Origin: Pseudomonadota bacterium
Lineage (GTDB): Bacteria; Pseudomonadota; Alphaproteobacteria; Caulobacterales; Caulobacteraceae
Assembly: GCA_023424215.1 (NCBI GenBank)
Contig: JAFAEC010000161.1
Location: 1 to 42,065 of the forward strand
Length of the DNA stretch: 42,065 nt
Direction of reading: 5' to 3'
Position 1 is the first letter of the stretch, and every line of letters starts with the position of its first letter. A model generated the notes under the pieces. That model was not told the origin of the DNA and ran no database searches. It saw only the letters and a list, made by a program, of their open reading frames with translations. Shown here one piece after another: positions 8,297 through 19,936 of this stretch. Made by a program: the position numbers and the translations under genes.

Positions 8297-8692
8297 CTAC
8301 TTCACCTGACGGCGTTGATCGATCGTCGTCGCCTGAACGATGGTTTCGTCCAGCCGGTCGCGCAGCTCGCGCCCCGCGGCGGACAGATGCAACGCCCGGA
8401 CCTTTCCCTGTGGCCGGAGTTCGGCCAGCCCCAGGGCCGGCGCCAGCGCCCCCGGCGCGGCGGGCGCGATCAGGGAGCGCGCCGCCCGGGAGGCGGTCGC
8501 CATCGTCATGCCGGAGGCGGCGGCCAGCTCGCTGACGCAGAAGCCCTCGTTTTCGCAGAGGTAGAGAAAGGCCAGCACCGTCGACAGGCGGGTGTTCGGA
8601 TCCTCGGCGCGGAACAGCTCCAGCGCCTCCAGCAAAGCGTTGCGCCGACGGCTCGGCCTGGGCGTCACGCCCGTCGTCGCGTCGTACGCCAT
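8297..8692 (-). CDS. MarR-family transcriptional regulator
   Basis: Small winged-helix repressor-like protein of 131 residues. The central part (about residues 38-75, LAFLYLCENEGFCVSELAAA then SGMTMATASRAARSLI) is the MarR/GntR-like helix-turn-helix. The wing region then carries LRPQGKVRALHLSAAGRELR, the usual MarR ending with a LTxxGRxL-type motif. ATG 8692 has AGGA about 7 nt upstream. It begins 8 nt after the small upstream gene and lies directly upstream of the TonB-dependent receptor, with a palindrome between. Inference: it controls receptor transcription in response to a ligand. The domain is short for MarR, so the dimerisation helices may be reduced. Confidence 0.85.
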   Translation of the reverse strand: MAYDATTGVTPRPSRRRNALLEALELFRAEDPNTRLSTVLAFLYLCENEGFCVSELAAASGMTMATASRAARSLIAPAAPGALAPALGLAELRPQGKVRALHLSAAGRELRDRLDETIVQATTIDQRRQVK

Positions 8693-8700
8693 GCGGAGTC

Positions 8701-8946
8701 CTAGTCGGTATACGCGTGCAGGCGGCCGGTGATGTTCGGGTTGATCGGCCGCGACGCCTTCCGGCCCGGCCGCCGTTCGCGGCTGGTCACGATCCGCAGC
8801 TGCGAGTGCGGAAAGGTCTCCCTAAGGGAGAGGAGCTCGTCTTCCAGCGCGCGCTGGTGTCCGGCGGCTTCGACGAAGTCGCTGGCTTCGAGTTCGATGG
8901 TGAACGTCGCCTTCAGGCGCATCTTTCGCAGGGCCTTCACGTCCAT
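8701..8946 (-). CDS. Small conserved-looking protein of unknown function
   Basis: 81-residue soluble protein that I do not recognise. The N-terminal part is a basic stretch then a likely beta-strand (LRKMRLKATFTIELEASDF). A helical segment with many charges follows (EAAGHQRALEDELLSLRETF), and the tail is Arg/Pro-rich. The beta-alpha pattern could be a small ferredoxin-like fold, but I see no catalytic motif. It is followed at 8 nt by the MarR gene and probably shares its transcript. Start is uncertain: ATG 8946 lies at the edge of a perfect 7-bp hairpin (8946-8965) without a Shine-Dalgarno; TTG 8955 and ATG 8922 are alternatives. The codon pattern matches its neighbours, so I think it is real. 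Confidence 0.65.
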   Translation of the reverse strand: MDVKALRKMRLKATFTIELEASDFVEAAGHQRALEDELLSLRETFPHSQLRIVTSRERRPGRKASRPINPNITGRLHAYTD

Positions 8947-8991
8947 CGCCGGCAATGACCGGCGACGTGTGCGGCAGACCGCCCGCCCCTC

Positions 8992-9015
8992 GCCATACCG
9001 GCTTTCCGGTATGGC
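8992..9015 (-). terminator. Hairpin directly after the LuxR-type gene
   Basis: GCCATACCGG and CCGGTATGGC form a perfect 10-bp stem with a 4-nt loop, starting 1 nt after the LuxR-type stop codon. No T-tract follows, so it is either a weak terminator or a 3'-end stabilising hairpin. Confidence 0.5.
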
Positions 9016-9016
9016 T

Positions 9017-9745
9017 TCAGAGGCGCAGCAGACCTAGCTGCAGGGCGCGGACTGTCGAGTGGGTGTTGTTGCTCGTTCCCAGCTTCCTGCGGATGTTCTT
9101 CAGGTGCTCCCCCACCGTATGTTCGGAAATGTTCAGGATCGTCGCGACGTCGCGCGTCGTCTTGCCGCCCGCAATCCAGGCCAGCACGTCGCTCTCGCGT
9201 ACGGTCAGGACGCGGACGCCGGCCGGCGTCGGCGGCAGCGCCTCCACGGTCTGCAAGACGTGGTGCGCCAGCAGGCGAATCGCACGCTTCAGACCCGGAA
9301 CCCGCTCGAAACCGGCACTTGCGAGCCAGAGGCTGCCGACGCCCAGCGCGGACGGCAGCGGGACGCACATCCCCTCAAGAATCTCGAACTCGGCGGCTTC
9401 GCGCGGAATGGCCGCGGCCTTGGGGTCGTCCAGGTAGTCGCGCGGCACCTCGTCCCAGGCGAACACGTCACGGGCGCTCAGCGAATGCTGGACGACCGGA
9501 TCGTGGCGGTACAGTCCGGCCTCCCGGTAGCGATCCGACCAGCCCTCCGGCCAGGCGTCCAGAAGGACGTCCGGCTCCGCCCCGGGCAGCCGCGACAGGC
9601 GCGTCAGCCCGAAGGCGGAGAATCCGAACTGTCCGAGAAACTCCGTCACCCTCGCGATGACGCAGCGCTGCGAGCCGGCGGAGCCCAGGGATTCTACCGT
9701 AAGGAGCGTATTCTCGAGCAGGACGTCAGCGGTCCCTGTAGTCAA
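9017..9745 (-). CDS. LuxR-type autoinducer-binding regulator (solo)
   Basis: Quorum-sensing-type regulator of 242 residues, the usual length for LuxR/TraR proteins. The N-terminal autoinducer-binding domain (about residues 10-165) keeps the expected pocket residues: Trp and Tyr in EGWSDRYREAGLY, Asp-Pro in RHDPVV, Trp in FAWDE, and Gly in EGMCVPLPSALG. The C-terminal HTH (about 175-240) reads LTVRESDVLAWIAGGKTTRD then VATILNISEHTVGEHLKN. I chose the TTG at 9745 because a perfect GGAGG lies 7 nt upstream and the length fits; the longer ATG version (9835) has no such support. No luxI-type synthase is in the window, so it is a solo here. It is divergent from an OmpR-type regulator, and an inverted repeat at 9794-9811 may be its site. 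Confidence 0.9.
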   Translation of the reverse strand: MTTGTADVLLENTLLTVESLGSAGSQRCVIARVTEFLGQFGFSAFGLTRLSRLPGAEPDVLLDAWPEGWSDRYREAGLYRHDPVVQHSLSARDVFAWDEVPRDYLDDPKAAAIPREAAEFEILEGMCVPLPSALGVGSLWLASAGFERVPGLKRAIRLLAHHVLQTVEALPPTPAGVRVLTVRESDVLAWIAGGKTTRDVATILNISEHTVGEHLKNIRRKLGTSNNTHSTVRALQLGLLRL

Positions 9746-9793
9746 ACCCTTGCCTCCAAATCGCAGGCCGCGAACAACGAACGCGGCAGAACC

Positions 9794-9811
9794 TGTGCGG
9801 GTCGCGGCACA
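9794..9811. promoter_or_regulatory. Lux-box-like inverted repeat
   Basis: TGTGC and GCACA are separated by 8 nt, giving an 18-bp dyad within the 158-nt gap between the divergent LuxR-type and OmpR-type genes. The size is about right for a LuxR-family site, but the arms are only 5 bp, so chance is possible. Confidence 0.25.
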
Positions 9812-9903
9812 TTTTGTCCTTTCCACGGCAAACACCGATCACGTTCTGCTAACCGGCCCGGAACTGGCCGCATCGCGCCCGCGGCTATGCGACGCGCCGA
9901 CGG

Positions 9904-10656
9904 ATGCCACCCATGCTGGTGAAGACCGATCTTCCGGCGGCCACCCCATTCGGGGCGCTGAACGACCTCGCCTCGGTTCTCCTTGTCAGCCGCTCCGAAG
10001 AAGCGCGCGACCGGTTGAGCGGGCTGTTCGGAGACGCCGGGTTCGCTGTTTTCGAAGCCGCCGGCATCCCCGCGTCCCGCGAAATGATGAGAACCGCTCG
10101 GCTTGATCTCGTCGTGCTGGAGTGCCCTTCGCTGGTCGGTGACGAACTGGCCTTCTGCCAGGCTGTCGCCGCCGGTCCGCGGCTTCCGCTGCTGGTGCTC
10201 GTTGGAGCGGCGGATGTCGTGGACGAGATCGTCGCCCTTGAGCTCGGGGCCGACGACCTGCTGAGCGGCGAGGCCGCCGACCGGCTCATTCTCGCCCGGG
10301 CCCGGGCGCTGCTTCGCCGCGCGCGACCCCCGGAGCCTGCATCCCGACCCCGCCCCGTGGACGGGTGGCGTCTGGACCCCATGACCCGCGCGGCGATCAG
10401 CCCCGGCGGTCGCAGCGTCCCCCTGTCGCCGGCCCATGCCTCGGCGTTCCATCTCTTCCTGACCCACCCGGGCGTGGCGTTTACATCCGAGGCCGGCGCA
10501 CGCGCTCTCGGCGCCGGCGCTCCCGGCCCGTCGGCCTTCCGCACGACGGTGTGCCGCCTCCGGCAGAAGCTGGAGTCGCTGTGCGAGGGTCAGCCGATAC
10601 AGACCGTGCGGGGCGAAGGTTACGCCTACGTCCCTCCCGCCGCACGCAGGACCTAG
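9904..10656 (+). CDS. OmpR-type DNA-binding regulator with degenerate receiver
   Basis: 250-residue protein with the layout of an OmpR/PhoB response regulator. The receiver-like domain (about residues 22-140) has VLLVSRSEEARDRL where the acidic pair should be. It has Glu73 in VVLECPSL where the phospho-acceptor Asp should be, and Ser in ADDLLSG where the conserved Lys should be. It therefore cannot be phosphorylated in the usual way. The C-terminal winged helix (about 150-248) is intact, ending in TTVCRLRQKLESL and IQTVRGEGYAYVPP. No kinase gene is next to it; it is divergent from the LuxR-type solo. Glu in place of Asp could mimic the phosphorylated state (inference). ATG 9913 is an alternative start, and neither has a strong ribosome-binding site. 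Confidence 0.87.
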   Translation: MPPMLVKTDLPAATPFGALNDLASVLLVSRSEEARDRLSGLFGDAGFAVFEAAGIPASREMMRTARLDLVVLECPSLVGDELAFCQAVAAGPRLPLLVLVGAADVVDEIVALELGADDLLSGEAADRLILARARALLRRARPPEPASRPRPVDGWRLDPMTRAAISPGGRSVPLSPAHASAFHLFLTHPGVAFTSEAGARALGAGAPGPSAFRTTVCRLRQKLESLCEGQPIQTVRGEGYAYVPPAARRT

Positions 10657-10753
10657 GAGTCCCTCGCGCGGGGACGATCATGTCCGCACGGCGGGCAGCA
10701 TCGTCCGCGCCCGGGTCCGCGACCGCACGGCCGGGCGCCGGGAAACGGGGGGT

Positions 10754-10782
10754 TTGACGGCTCCAGCGTCGCCGTGTCCTAT
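10754..10782 (+). promoter_or_regulatory. Candidate sigma-70-type promoter of the M16 peptidase gene
   Basis: TTGACG (10754-10759) is separated by 17 nt from TCCTAT (10777-10782). The -35 is good; the -10 matches only 3 of 6. A start near 10789 would leave a leader of about 36 nt before ATG 10825, which argues against translation starting upstream. Confidence 0.3.
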
Positions 10783-10824
10783 GGCGCCTTCGCCGCCCGT
10801 CGTGGCCAGCTTCCCGGACCGTCC

Positions 10825-13674
10825 ATGCGCCTTCGTCTCGTCTCCGCCGCCGCCCTGCTGGCCGCGATCGCCCCCGCCTCGACCAGCTGGGCCCTCGAAC
10901 TGCCCGCCGCCGAACGCCCGGCTGCCGTGGCCGCCGCCGCGCCCGCCCAGGACCTGCAGCCCGCCTCGGTGGCCGAGCTCGTCGAGCGCGTCGACATCCC
11001 TTGGTCGCGCTTCACCCTCGACAACGGGCTGACCGTACTGGTTCACGAGGACCGCAAGGCCCCGGTGGTGGCGGTGTCCATCTGGTACAACGTCGGCTCC
11101 AAGGACGAGCCGGCCGGCTCCACCGGTTTCGCCCACCTGTTCGAGCACCTGATGTTCGGCGGCTCCGAGAACTCGCCGACCAGCCACATCCAGGCCATGC
11201 GCGCCGCCGGCGCCACCAGCCTGAACGGCACCACCTGGTTCGACCGCACCAACTACTTTCAGACCGTGCCGACCCCGGCGCTGGAGCAGACCCTGTACCT
11301 GGAAAGCGACCGCATGGGCTATCTCCTCGGCCAGGTCGGCCAGGAGGTGCTCGATCTGCAGCGCGGCGTGGTCCAGAACGAGAAGCGCCAGGGCGACAAC
11401 CAGCCCTACGGCCTGGTCGAATACGCCCAGCTGGAGGCGCTGTTCCCCGAGGGCCACCCCTACCGCCACTCGACCATCGGCTCGATGGCCGACCTCGACG
11501 CCGCCAGCCTAGAGACGGTGCGCAACTGGTTCCGCGACAACTACGGCCCCAACAACGCGGTGCTGGTGCTCTCGGGCGACATCGACGAGGCCACCGCCCG
11601 CACCCTGACCGAGCGCTACTTCGGCGCCATCCCGCGCGGCCCGGTGAACACGCCGGCCGAGGCCGACGTCCCGACCCTGGCCGAACCGCTGCGCGAGACG
11701 ATGCACGACCGCGTGGCCAACGTCCGTCTGATGCGCAGCTGGGCCGTGCCGGGGCTGCTGGATCCCGAAGCGGTGCCGCTCTCGGTGGGCGCCTCGGTGC
11801 TCGGCGGGCTGGCCAGTTCGCGGCTCGACAACGAGCTGGTGCGCGGCGACCAGAGCGCCGTCTCCGTCAGCACCTCGATGATGCCCTTCCACCGCCTCGG
11901 CATGTTCGAGATCACCGTCAACGTGAAGCCGGGCCAGGATCCTGCCGCGGTCGAGGCGCGGATGGACCAGATCCTCGCTGATCTCATCGCCAACGGCCCG
12001 ACCGCCGAAGAGGTGTCGCGCGTCGCCACCAGCTACGCCTCGCGCCGCATCCAGAGCCTGGAGCAGGTCAACGGCAAGGCCTCGGTGCTGGCCGAGGGCC
12101 AGCTCTATGCGGGCGATCCGGACCACTACAAGCGCGAGCTCGAGGCCTACGCCTCCGTGACCCCGGCCCAGGTCCAGGCCGCGCTGCAGAAGTGGCTGAC
12201 CCGCCCCGCCTACACCCTCATCGTCGAACCCGGCGAGCGCGAGGCCTATGAGGAGGCCGCGGCCGCGCCCGCTGGCGCCGCGCCGGTCGAGGCTGCCCCG
12301 ATCCAGCGCGTCGCCCGCGATCCCATGCCGTCGATCGGCGCCGTCTCCGACCTCGACTTCCCCGCCGTCGAGCGCGCCCGACTCTCCAACGGCGTTGAGG
12401 TGGTCTACGCCCACAGCGACACCGTGCCCGTCACCCGCGTCGCGCTGGACTTCGACGCCGGCTACGGCGCCGATCGCGCCGACCGGCTGGGCGCCCACAG
12501 CCTGATGCTGAACCTGATGGAGGAAGGCACCACCTCGCGCACCGCCACCCAGCTGGCCGAGGAGGAGGAGGCCCTGGGCGCCTCGATCAACGTCGGCGCC
12601 TCCATGGACCGGTCCAGCGCCAGCCTCACCGCCGTGACCACCAATCTGCGGCCGTCGCTCGCCCTGCTGGCCGATGTGGTCCGCAACCCCGCCTTCGCCC
12701 CCGGCGAGGTCGAGCGGGTCCGGGCGCAGCGGCTGGCGACCATCGCCAACGAGCGCACCTCGCCCAACGCCATCGCCGCGCGCGCCCTGCCGCCGCTGCT
12801 CTACGGCGCGGACAGCCCCTACGGCCGACCGCTGTCGGGCAACGGCGACGAGGCCAGCATCGCCGCCCTGAGCCGGGACGACATCCTGTCCGAGCACCGG
12901 ACCTGGATCCGGCCCGACAACGCCACCGTCTTCGTCGTTTCCGACCTGCCCCTGGCGCAGGTCACGGCGGAGCTGGAGCGCGCCTTCGGCGACTGGAACG
13001 CCCCCGACGCCCCGCGCGGGAGCAAGACCTTCGGACCCGCCGTCTCTCCGGGCCAGAGCCGCATCGTCCTGATCGACCGGCCGCAGTCGCCCCAGTCGCT
13101 GATCTACGGCGGCGTGCTGCTGCCGCTGTCCGGCACCGACGACCTGCTGACCCTGAACACGGCCAACACCATCCTCGGCACCGACTTCCTGTCGCGGATC
13201 AACGCCGACCTGCGCGAGACCAAGGGCTGGTCCTACGGCGTGCGGGGCATGGTGAACCAGCTGGAGCACCAGGCGCCCTACTTCATCTCCGCCCCGGTGC
13301 AGGCCAACCGCACCGGCGAGTCGATCGCCGCCCTGCTGGAGCAGTACAACGCCTTCCTGTCCGATCGCGGCGTCACGCCCGAGGAGCTGGAGCGGACCAT
13401 CAACGGCAACACCCGGTCGCTGGCCGGCGGTTTCGAGACCTCGTCCCAGCTGCTCAACGCCCTGCGCGGCAACGCCCTCTACCAGCGGCCGGACGACTAC
13501 TACGAGACGGTCGCCAGCCGCACCCGCGCCCTGACCGCCGCCGATCTCGACGCCGCGGCGCGGGCGGCCATCAAGCCGGACGGCATCGTCTGGGTGGTGG
13601 TGGGCGACGCCGATGTGGTCCGGCCGCAGCTGGACGCCCTCGGCCTGCCGGTCGAGGTCCGCGAGGCCGAATAA
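10825..13674 (+). CDS. M16-family zinc metallopeptidase, two-domain, exported
   Basis: Periplasmic insulinase/pitrilysin-type zinc peptidase of 949 residues. It has a signal peptide (about residues 1-24, LRLVSAAALLAAIAPASTSW). The first M16 domain carries the inverted zinc motif HLFEH (His104, Glu107, His108) and the distal Glu186 in VVQNEKRQG. A linker rich in Ala/Pro/Glu follows (about 470-500). A second M16 pair then has no zinc motif (LGAHSLMLNLMEEGTT) but keeps the late KGWSYGVRG motif typical of the substrate-binding half. This active-plus-inactive layout is normal for the family. ATG 10825 gives the signal peptide at the N-terminus. The amidohydrolase fusion follows after 98 nt on the same strand, so the two may work together on peptides. 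Substrate unknown. Confidence 0.93.
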   Translation: MRLRLVSAAALLAAIAPASTSWALELPAAERPAAVAAAAPAQDLQPASVAELVERVDIPWSRFTLDNGLTVLVHEDRKAPVVAVSIWYNVGSKDEPAGSTGFAHLFEHLMFGGSENSPTSHIQAMRAAGATSLNGTTWFDRTNYFQTVPTPALEQTLYLESDRMGYLLGQVGQEVLDLQRGVVQNEKRQGDNQPYGLVEYAQLEALFPEGHPYRHSTIGSMADLDAASLETVRNWFRDNYGPNNAVLVLSGDIDEATARTLTERYFGAIPRGPVNTPAEADVPTLAEPLRETMHDRVANVRLMRSWAVPGLLDPEAVPLSVGASVLGGLASSRLDNELVRGDQSAVSVSTSMMPFHRLGMFEITVNVKPGQDPAAVEARMDQILADLIANGPTAEEVSRVATSYASRRIQSLEQVNGKASVLAEGQLYAGDPDHYKRELEAYASVTPAQVQAALQKWLTRPAYTLIVEPGEREAYEEAAAAPAGAAPVEAAPIQRVARDPMPSIGAVSDLDFPAVERARLSNGVEVVYAHSDTVPVTRVALDFDAGYGADRADRLGAHSLMLNLMEEGTTSRTATQLAEEEEALGASINVGASMDRSSASLTAVTTNLRPSLALLADVVRNPAFAPGEVERVRAQRLATIANERTSPNAIAARALPPLLYGADSPYGRPLSGNGDEASIAALSRDDILSEHRTWIRPDNATVFVVSDLPLAQVTAELERAFGDWNAPDAPRGSKTFGPAVSPGQSRIVLIDRPQSPQSLIYGGVLLPLSGTDDLLTLNTANTILGTDFLSRINADLRETKGWSYGVRGMVNQLEHQAPYFISAPVQANRTGESIAALLEQYNAFLSDRGVTPEELERTINGNTRSLAGGFETSSQLLNALRGNALYQRPDDYYETVASRTRALTAADLDAAARAAIKPDGIVWVVVGDADVVRPQLDALGLPVEVREAE

Positions 13675-13716
13675 TCCACCCGACGGCCGCTTCCACCGGC
13701 CGCCTTTGACAACCCC

Positions 13717-13742
13717 GGCCCGCCGCCTGAAGACGGCGGGCC
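13717..13742 (+). other. Strong hairpin between the M16 and amidohydrolase genes
   Basis: GGCCCGCCG and CGGCGGGCC form a perfect 9-bp stem with an 8-nt loop. It is not followed by a T-tract. It could attenuate read-through or protect the upstream mRNA end; it lies 30 nt before the next start codon. Confidence 0.45.
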
Positions 13743-13772
13743 GATCACTTCCAGACGCCTCGGGGGCTCAGT

Positions 13773-17075
<3,303 letters not shown>

Positions 17076-17090
17076 CGCGGTTCGGCGTCG

Positions 17091-17399
17091 TCAGTGGCCG
17101 GTGAGGGTGGGCAGCGCCTGCCAGATCATCGCGACCACGGCGACGCCGAAGCCCAGCACGGCGATCTCCCGGCGGAAGCCGGAAACCTCTCCCTCCGCCC
17201 GGCGCAGGCGGCGCAGGGCGATCAGGCCCAGCACGGTCCCCGCCAGCACGCACAGGATGCTGAAGCCAAGCCCGGCCATCCGCCAGGCGGGGTCGTCGGC
17301 CTCGGCCGCCACGTCGGCGACGCTGGCGATCAGATAGACGCCGAGAAAGTGGAAGCCCCACAGCGTCAAGCCGCCCAGCATCCACGCCCAGGCCTTCAC
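17091..17399 (-). CDS. Small three-helix membrane protein of the oxidase operon
   Basis: 102-residue protein with three hydrophobic segments: about residues 6-27 (MLGGLTLWGFHFLGVYLIAS), 42-62 (LGFSILCVLAGTVLGLIALR) and 78-95. A charged loop RRLRRAEGEVSGFRRE lies between the last two. I do not recognise a named family; by position it may be an accessory or subunit IV-like protein of the oxidase. It starts at a GTG that overlaps the stop of the ctaD-ctaE gene (GTGA), so it is translationally coupled, and it is the last gene of the operon. It ends 15 nt from the convergent amidohydrolase gene. Confidence 0.8.
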   Translation of the reverse strand: MKAWAWMLGGLTLWGFHFLGVYLIASVADVAAEADDPAWRMAGLGFSILCVLAGTVLGLIALRRLRRAEGEVSGFRREIAVLGFGVAVVAMIWQALPTLTGH

Positions 17400-19936
17400 A
17401 TCGCCGCTCCCGGAAACAGGCGCGTCAGCAGCACGGAGCCGGCCCCTTGCGCCGCTGTGAAGGCGAGGAACAGGCCGATCAGGTCGAAGGTCGACGGCCG
17501 CGCCGCCTCGACGTGCCCGGCCAGCCAGCGCAGCAGGGCGTAGAGCCCCATCAGCCCCGAGACGGCGACGAAGAACCCCTGCCAGCCGATCAGGGCGTAG
17601 ACGGTCGCGCCCTGCGCGTTGACCTCGGGCCGCAATCCCGTCGCCAGCCAGTGGTCGAGGTCCATCCCCAGCCCCGCTCCGGCCAGCCCCACGGCCGCCA
17701 GCATCATCAGCGTCGCGACGGCCGGCGTGCGCGGCCGGTCCAGCCGCAGCGTCCGGCAGCTCGCCCAGGCCAGCAGCCCCGCCCCCAGATAGGCGGCGAG
17801 CACAGGCGCAAGCAGCGGCAGGTCGGGCGGAGCCGCCCAGGTCTCCGGCTGGCGGCTCCACAGGAAAACGTAGCTGAAACCCAGCAGGGTCCCCACCATG
17901 CCGGCGACGATCAGGGTGATGAACATGGCCCACCAGCCGTGGCTGGACGGGCCGCTGACGTAGGTCGGCAGCTGGACGCCTGCGCCGACGTCTACGGTGG
18001 GCTGGATGCGCGGCCGGTCCAGCAGCCAGCACCAGTGCATCAGGCAATAGACCGCCAGCACCCCGCAGATCACCGACGGCAGATAGGCCTGCACCGTCAG
18101 CAGCAGGAAGAAGGCCGCCGTGAACACCGCCCCCCAGACGTGCCAGGCCGAGGGCGCGGGCATGCGCTGCAGGTACTGCGGCTCGGCGTTCAGGGTCGAG
18201 GTGACGATGGTCTCGCGCTCCCCGGTCGCCGTATTGGGCAGGAAGTAGCGGCCCGCCTCCACGTCGCGCGCGAGGTTCTTCTGGTCCCACAGCGGGTAGA
18301 GACTCTTCACCACCGGAATGGAGCGCACCGAGTAGAGACCGGTCGGCAGCCACTCCAGCCCGGGACCGTCATGGACGTTGCCGGCGTCCTTTCCGAACGG
18401 ACGGAAGTTGCGGATCATGTCGACGATCCACAGCAGCACCGCCGCCCCGAACAGGAAGGAGCCGACCGTCGAGATCATGTTGGGGATCTCCCACCCCCGG
18501 TCCGGCAGGTAGGTGTAGACCCGCCGCGGCATGCCCATCAGCCCGGTCAGGTGCATGGGCAGGAAGGTCAGGTGCATGCCGCTGAACATCAGCCAGAACA
18601 CCCACCGGCCCAGCCGCTCGCTCAGCGGCCGGCTCGAGCTCATCGGCAGCCAGTAGTAGATGGCGGCGAACAGCGGGAAGACCATGCCGCCGATCAGGAC
18701 ATAGTGCAGGTGGGCGACGATGAAGTAGCTGTCATGGGCCTGCCAGTCGAACGGCACCATGGCCACCATCACCCCGGTCAGCCCGCCCATGGTGAAGATG
18801 ATCAGGGCCCCCAGCACGAACAGGCCGGGGGTGGTGAAACGCATCCTCCCGGCCGCGACGGTGGCGATCCAGGCGAACACCTGCACCCCGGCCGGCAGCG
18901 ACACCGCCATCGACGCCGCCGAGAAGAAGCTGGTCGAGATGGTCGGCATGCCGGTGGTGAACATGTGGTGGGCCCACACGCCGAAGCTGATGAAGCCCGT
19001 GGCCAGCATGGCCAGCACCACCAGCCGGTATCCGACCAGCCGGGTCCTCGCCATGGCCGGGATGATGGTCGACATCGCCCCCGCCGCCGGCAGGAAGATG
19101 ATGTAGACCTCCGGGTGGCCGAAAAACCAGAACAGGTGCTGCCACAGCAGGGGATCGCCCCCCTTCAGCGCGTCGAAGAACGGCCAGCCTAGCGCCCGCT
19201 CGACCTCAAGCAGCAGGGTCGACAGGATGATCGACGGGAAGGCGATGATGATCATGCAGGCGAAGATCAGCATCGCCCAGGCGAAGATCGGCAGCTTGTC
19301 CAGCGTCATGCCCGGCGCGCGGTTGCGCAGCACGCCGACGATGATCTCGATGGCCCCGGCGATGGCCGAGATCTCGATGAAGCCGATGCCCAGCAGCCAG
19401 AAGTCGGCGTTGATCCCCGGCGAGTAGGTGGTCGAGGTCAGCGGCGGATACATGAACCAGCCGCCGTTCGGGGCTAGGCCGAAGAAGATCGAGCAGAAGA
19501 AGGCCAGGCCGCCGATCAGATAGGCCCAGAAGGCGTAGGCCGACAGGCGCGGGAAGGGCAGATCGCGCGCACCCACCATCTGCGGCAGCAGCAGCACGCC
19601 CAGCGCCTCGACTGCCGGCACGGCGAACAGGAACATCATCACCGTGCCGTGCACGGTGAACATCTGGTTGTAGGTTTCCTGCGGCAGGAAGCCGTTCATC
19701 GGCAAGGCCAGCTGGGTGCGCATCAGCAGCGCCAACACCCCCGCCAGCACGAAGAACAGCATGGCCGCGCCGACGTAGTAGACGCCGACGAAGTTGTTGT
19801 TGATCGCCGTGATCCACTGCCAGCCCTTCGGCCGGCACCAGACCTGCTCCAGCGCCTCAAGCTCCCCCTCCGGCCGCGGCCCCCTGGTGGGAAAGCGCTC
19901 GTAGAGCTCCGGGTCGAACCCGGTCTCGCTCTTCAT
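17396..19936 (-). CDS. ctaD: Cytochrome c oxidase subunit I/III fusion
   Basis: 846-residue fused catalytic subunit of an aa3/caa3-type oxidase in the inner membrane. It reduces oxygen to water with cytochrome c electrons and pumps protons. Residues about 1-590 are subunit I: a haem a ligand His in TVHGTVMMF, the CuB His and cross-linked Tyr in FGHPEVYIIF (whose Glu is the proton-channel residue), the CuB pair in VWAHHMF, and the haem ligands in VAHLHYVLIGG. Residues about 600-846 hold a further series of membrane segments resembling subunit III (CtaE), with SHGWWAMFI and a final TFDLIGLFLAF segment. Fusion of I and III is known in caa3-type oxidases. ATG 19936 overlaps the ctaC stop (ATGA), and its stop overlaps the next gene (GTGA). 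Confidence 0.95.
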   Translation of the reverse strand: MKSETGFDPELYERFPTRGPRPEGELEALEQVWCRPKGWQWITAINNNFVGVYYVGAAMLFFVLAGVLALLMRTQLALPMNGFLPQETYNQMFTVHGTVMMFLFAVPAVEALGVLLLPQMVGARDLPFPRLSAYAFWAYLIGGLAFFCSIFFGLAPNGGWFMYPPLTSTTYSPGINADFWLLGIGFIEISAIAGAIEIIVGVLRNRAPGMTLDKLPIFAWAMLIFACMIIIAFPSIILSTLLLEVERALGWPFFDALKGGDPLLWQHLFWFFGHPEVYIIFLPAAGAMSTIIPAMARTRLVGYRLVVLAMLATGFISFGVWAHHMFTTGMPTISTSFFSAASMAVSLPAGVQVFAWIATVAAGRMRFTTPGLFVLGALIIFTMGGLTGVMVAMVPFDWQAHDSYFIVAHLHYVLIGGMVFPLFAAIYYWLPMSSSRPLSERLGRWVFWLMFSGMHLTFLPMHLTGLMGMPRRVYTYLPDRGWEIPNMISTVGSFLFGAAVLLWIVDMIRNFRPFGKDAGNVHDGPGLEWLPTGLYSVRSIPVVKSLYPLWDQKNLARDVEAGRYFLPNTATGERETIVTSTLNAEPQYLQRMPAPSAWHVWGAVFTAAFFLLLTVQAYLPSVICGVLAVYCLMHWCWLLDRPRIQPTVDVGAGVQLPTYVSGPSSHGWWAMFITLIVAGMVGTLLGFSYVFLWSRQPETWAAPPDLPLLAPVLAAYLGAGLLAWASCRTLRLDRPRTPAVATLMMLAAVGLAGAGLGMDLDHWLATGLRPEVNAQGATVYALIGWQGFFVAVSGLMGLYALLRWLAGHVEAARPSTFDLIGLFLAFTAAQGAGSVLLTRLFPGAAM

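Noticed and set aside
13717..13742. Considered the hairpin as a rho-independent terminator
   Set aside because: Stem is strong but followed by GATCACTT without a T-tract, so only listed as a hairpin.
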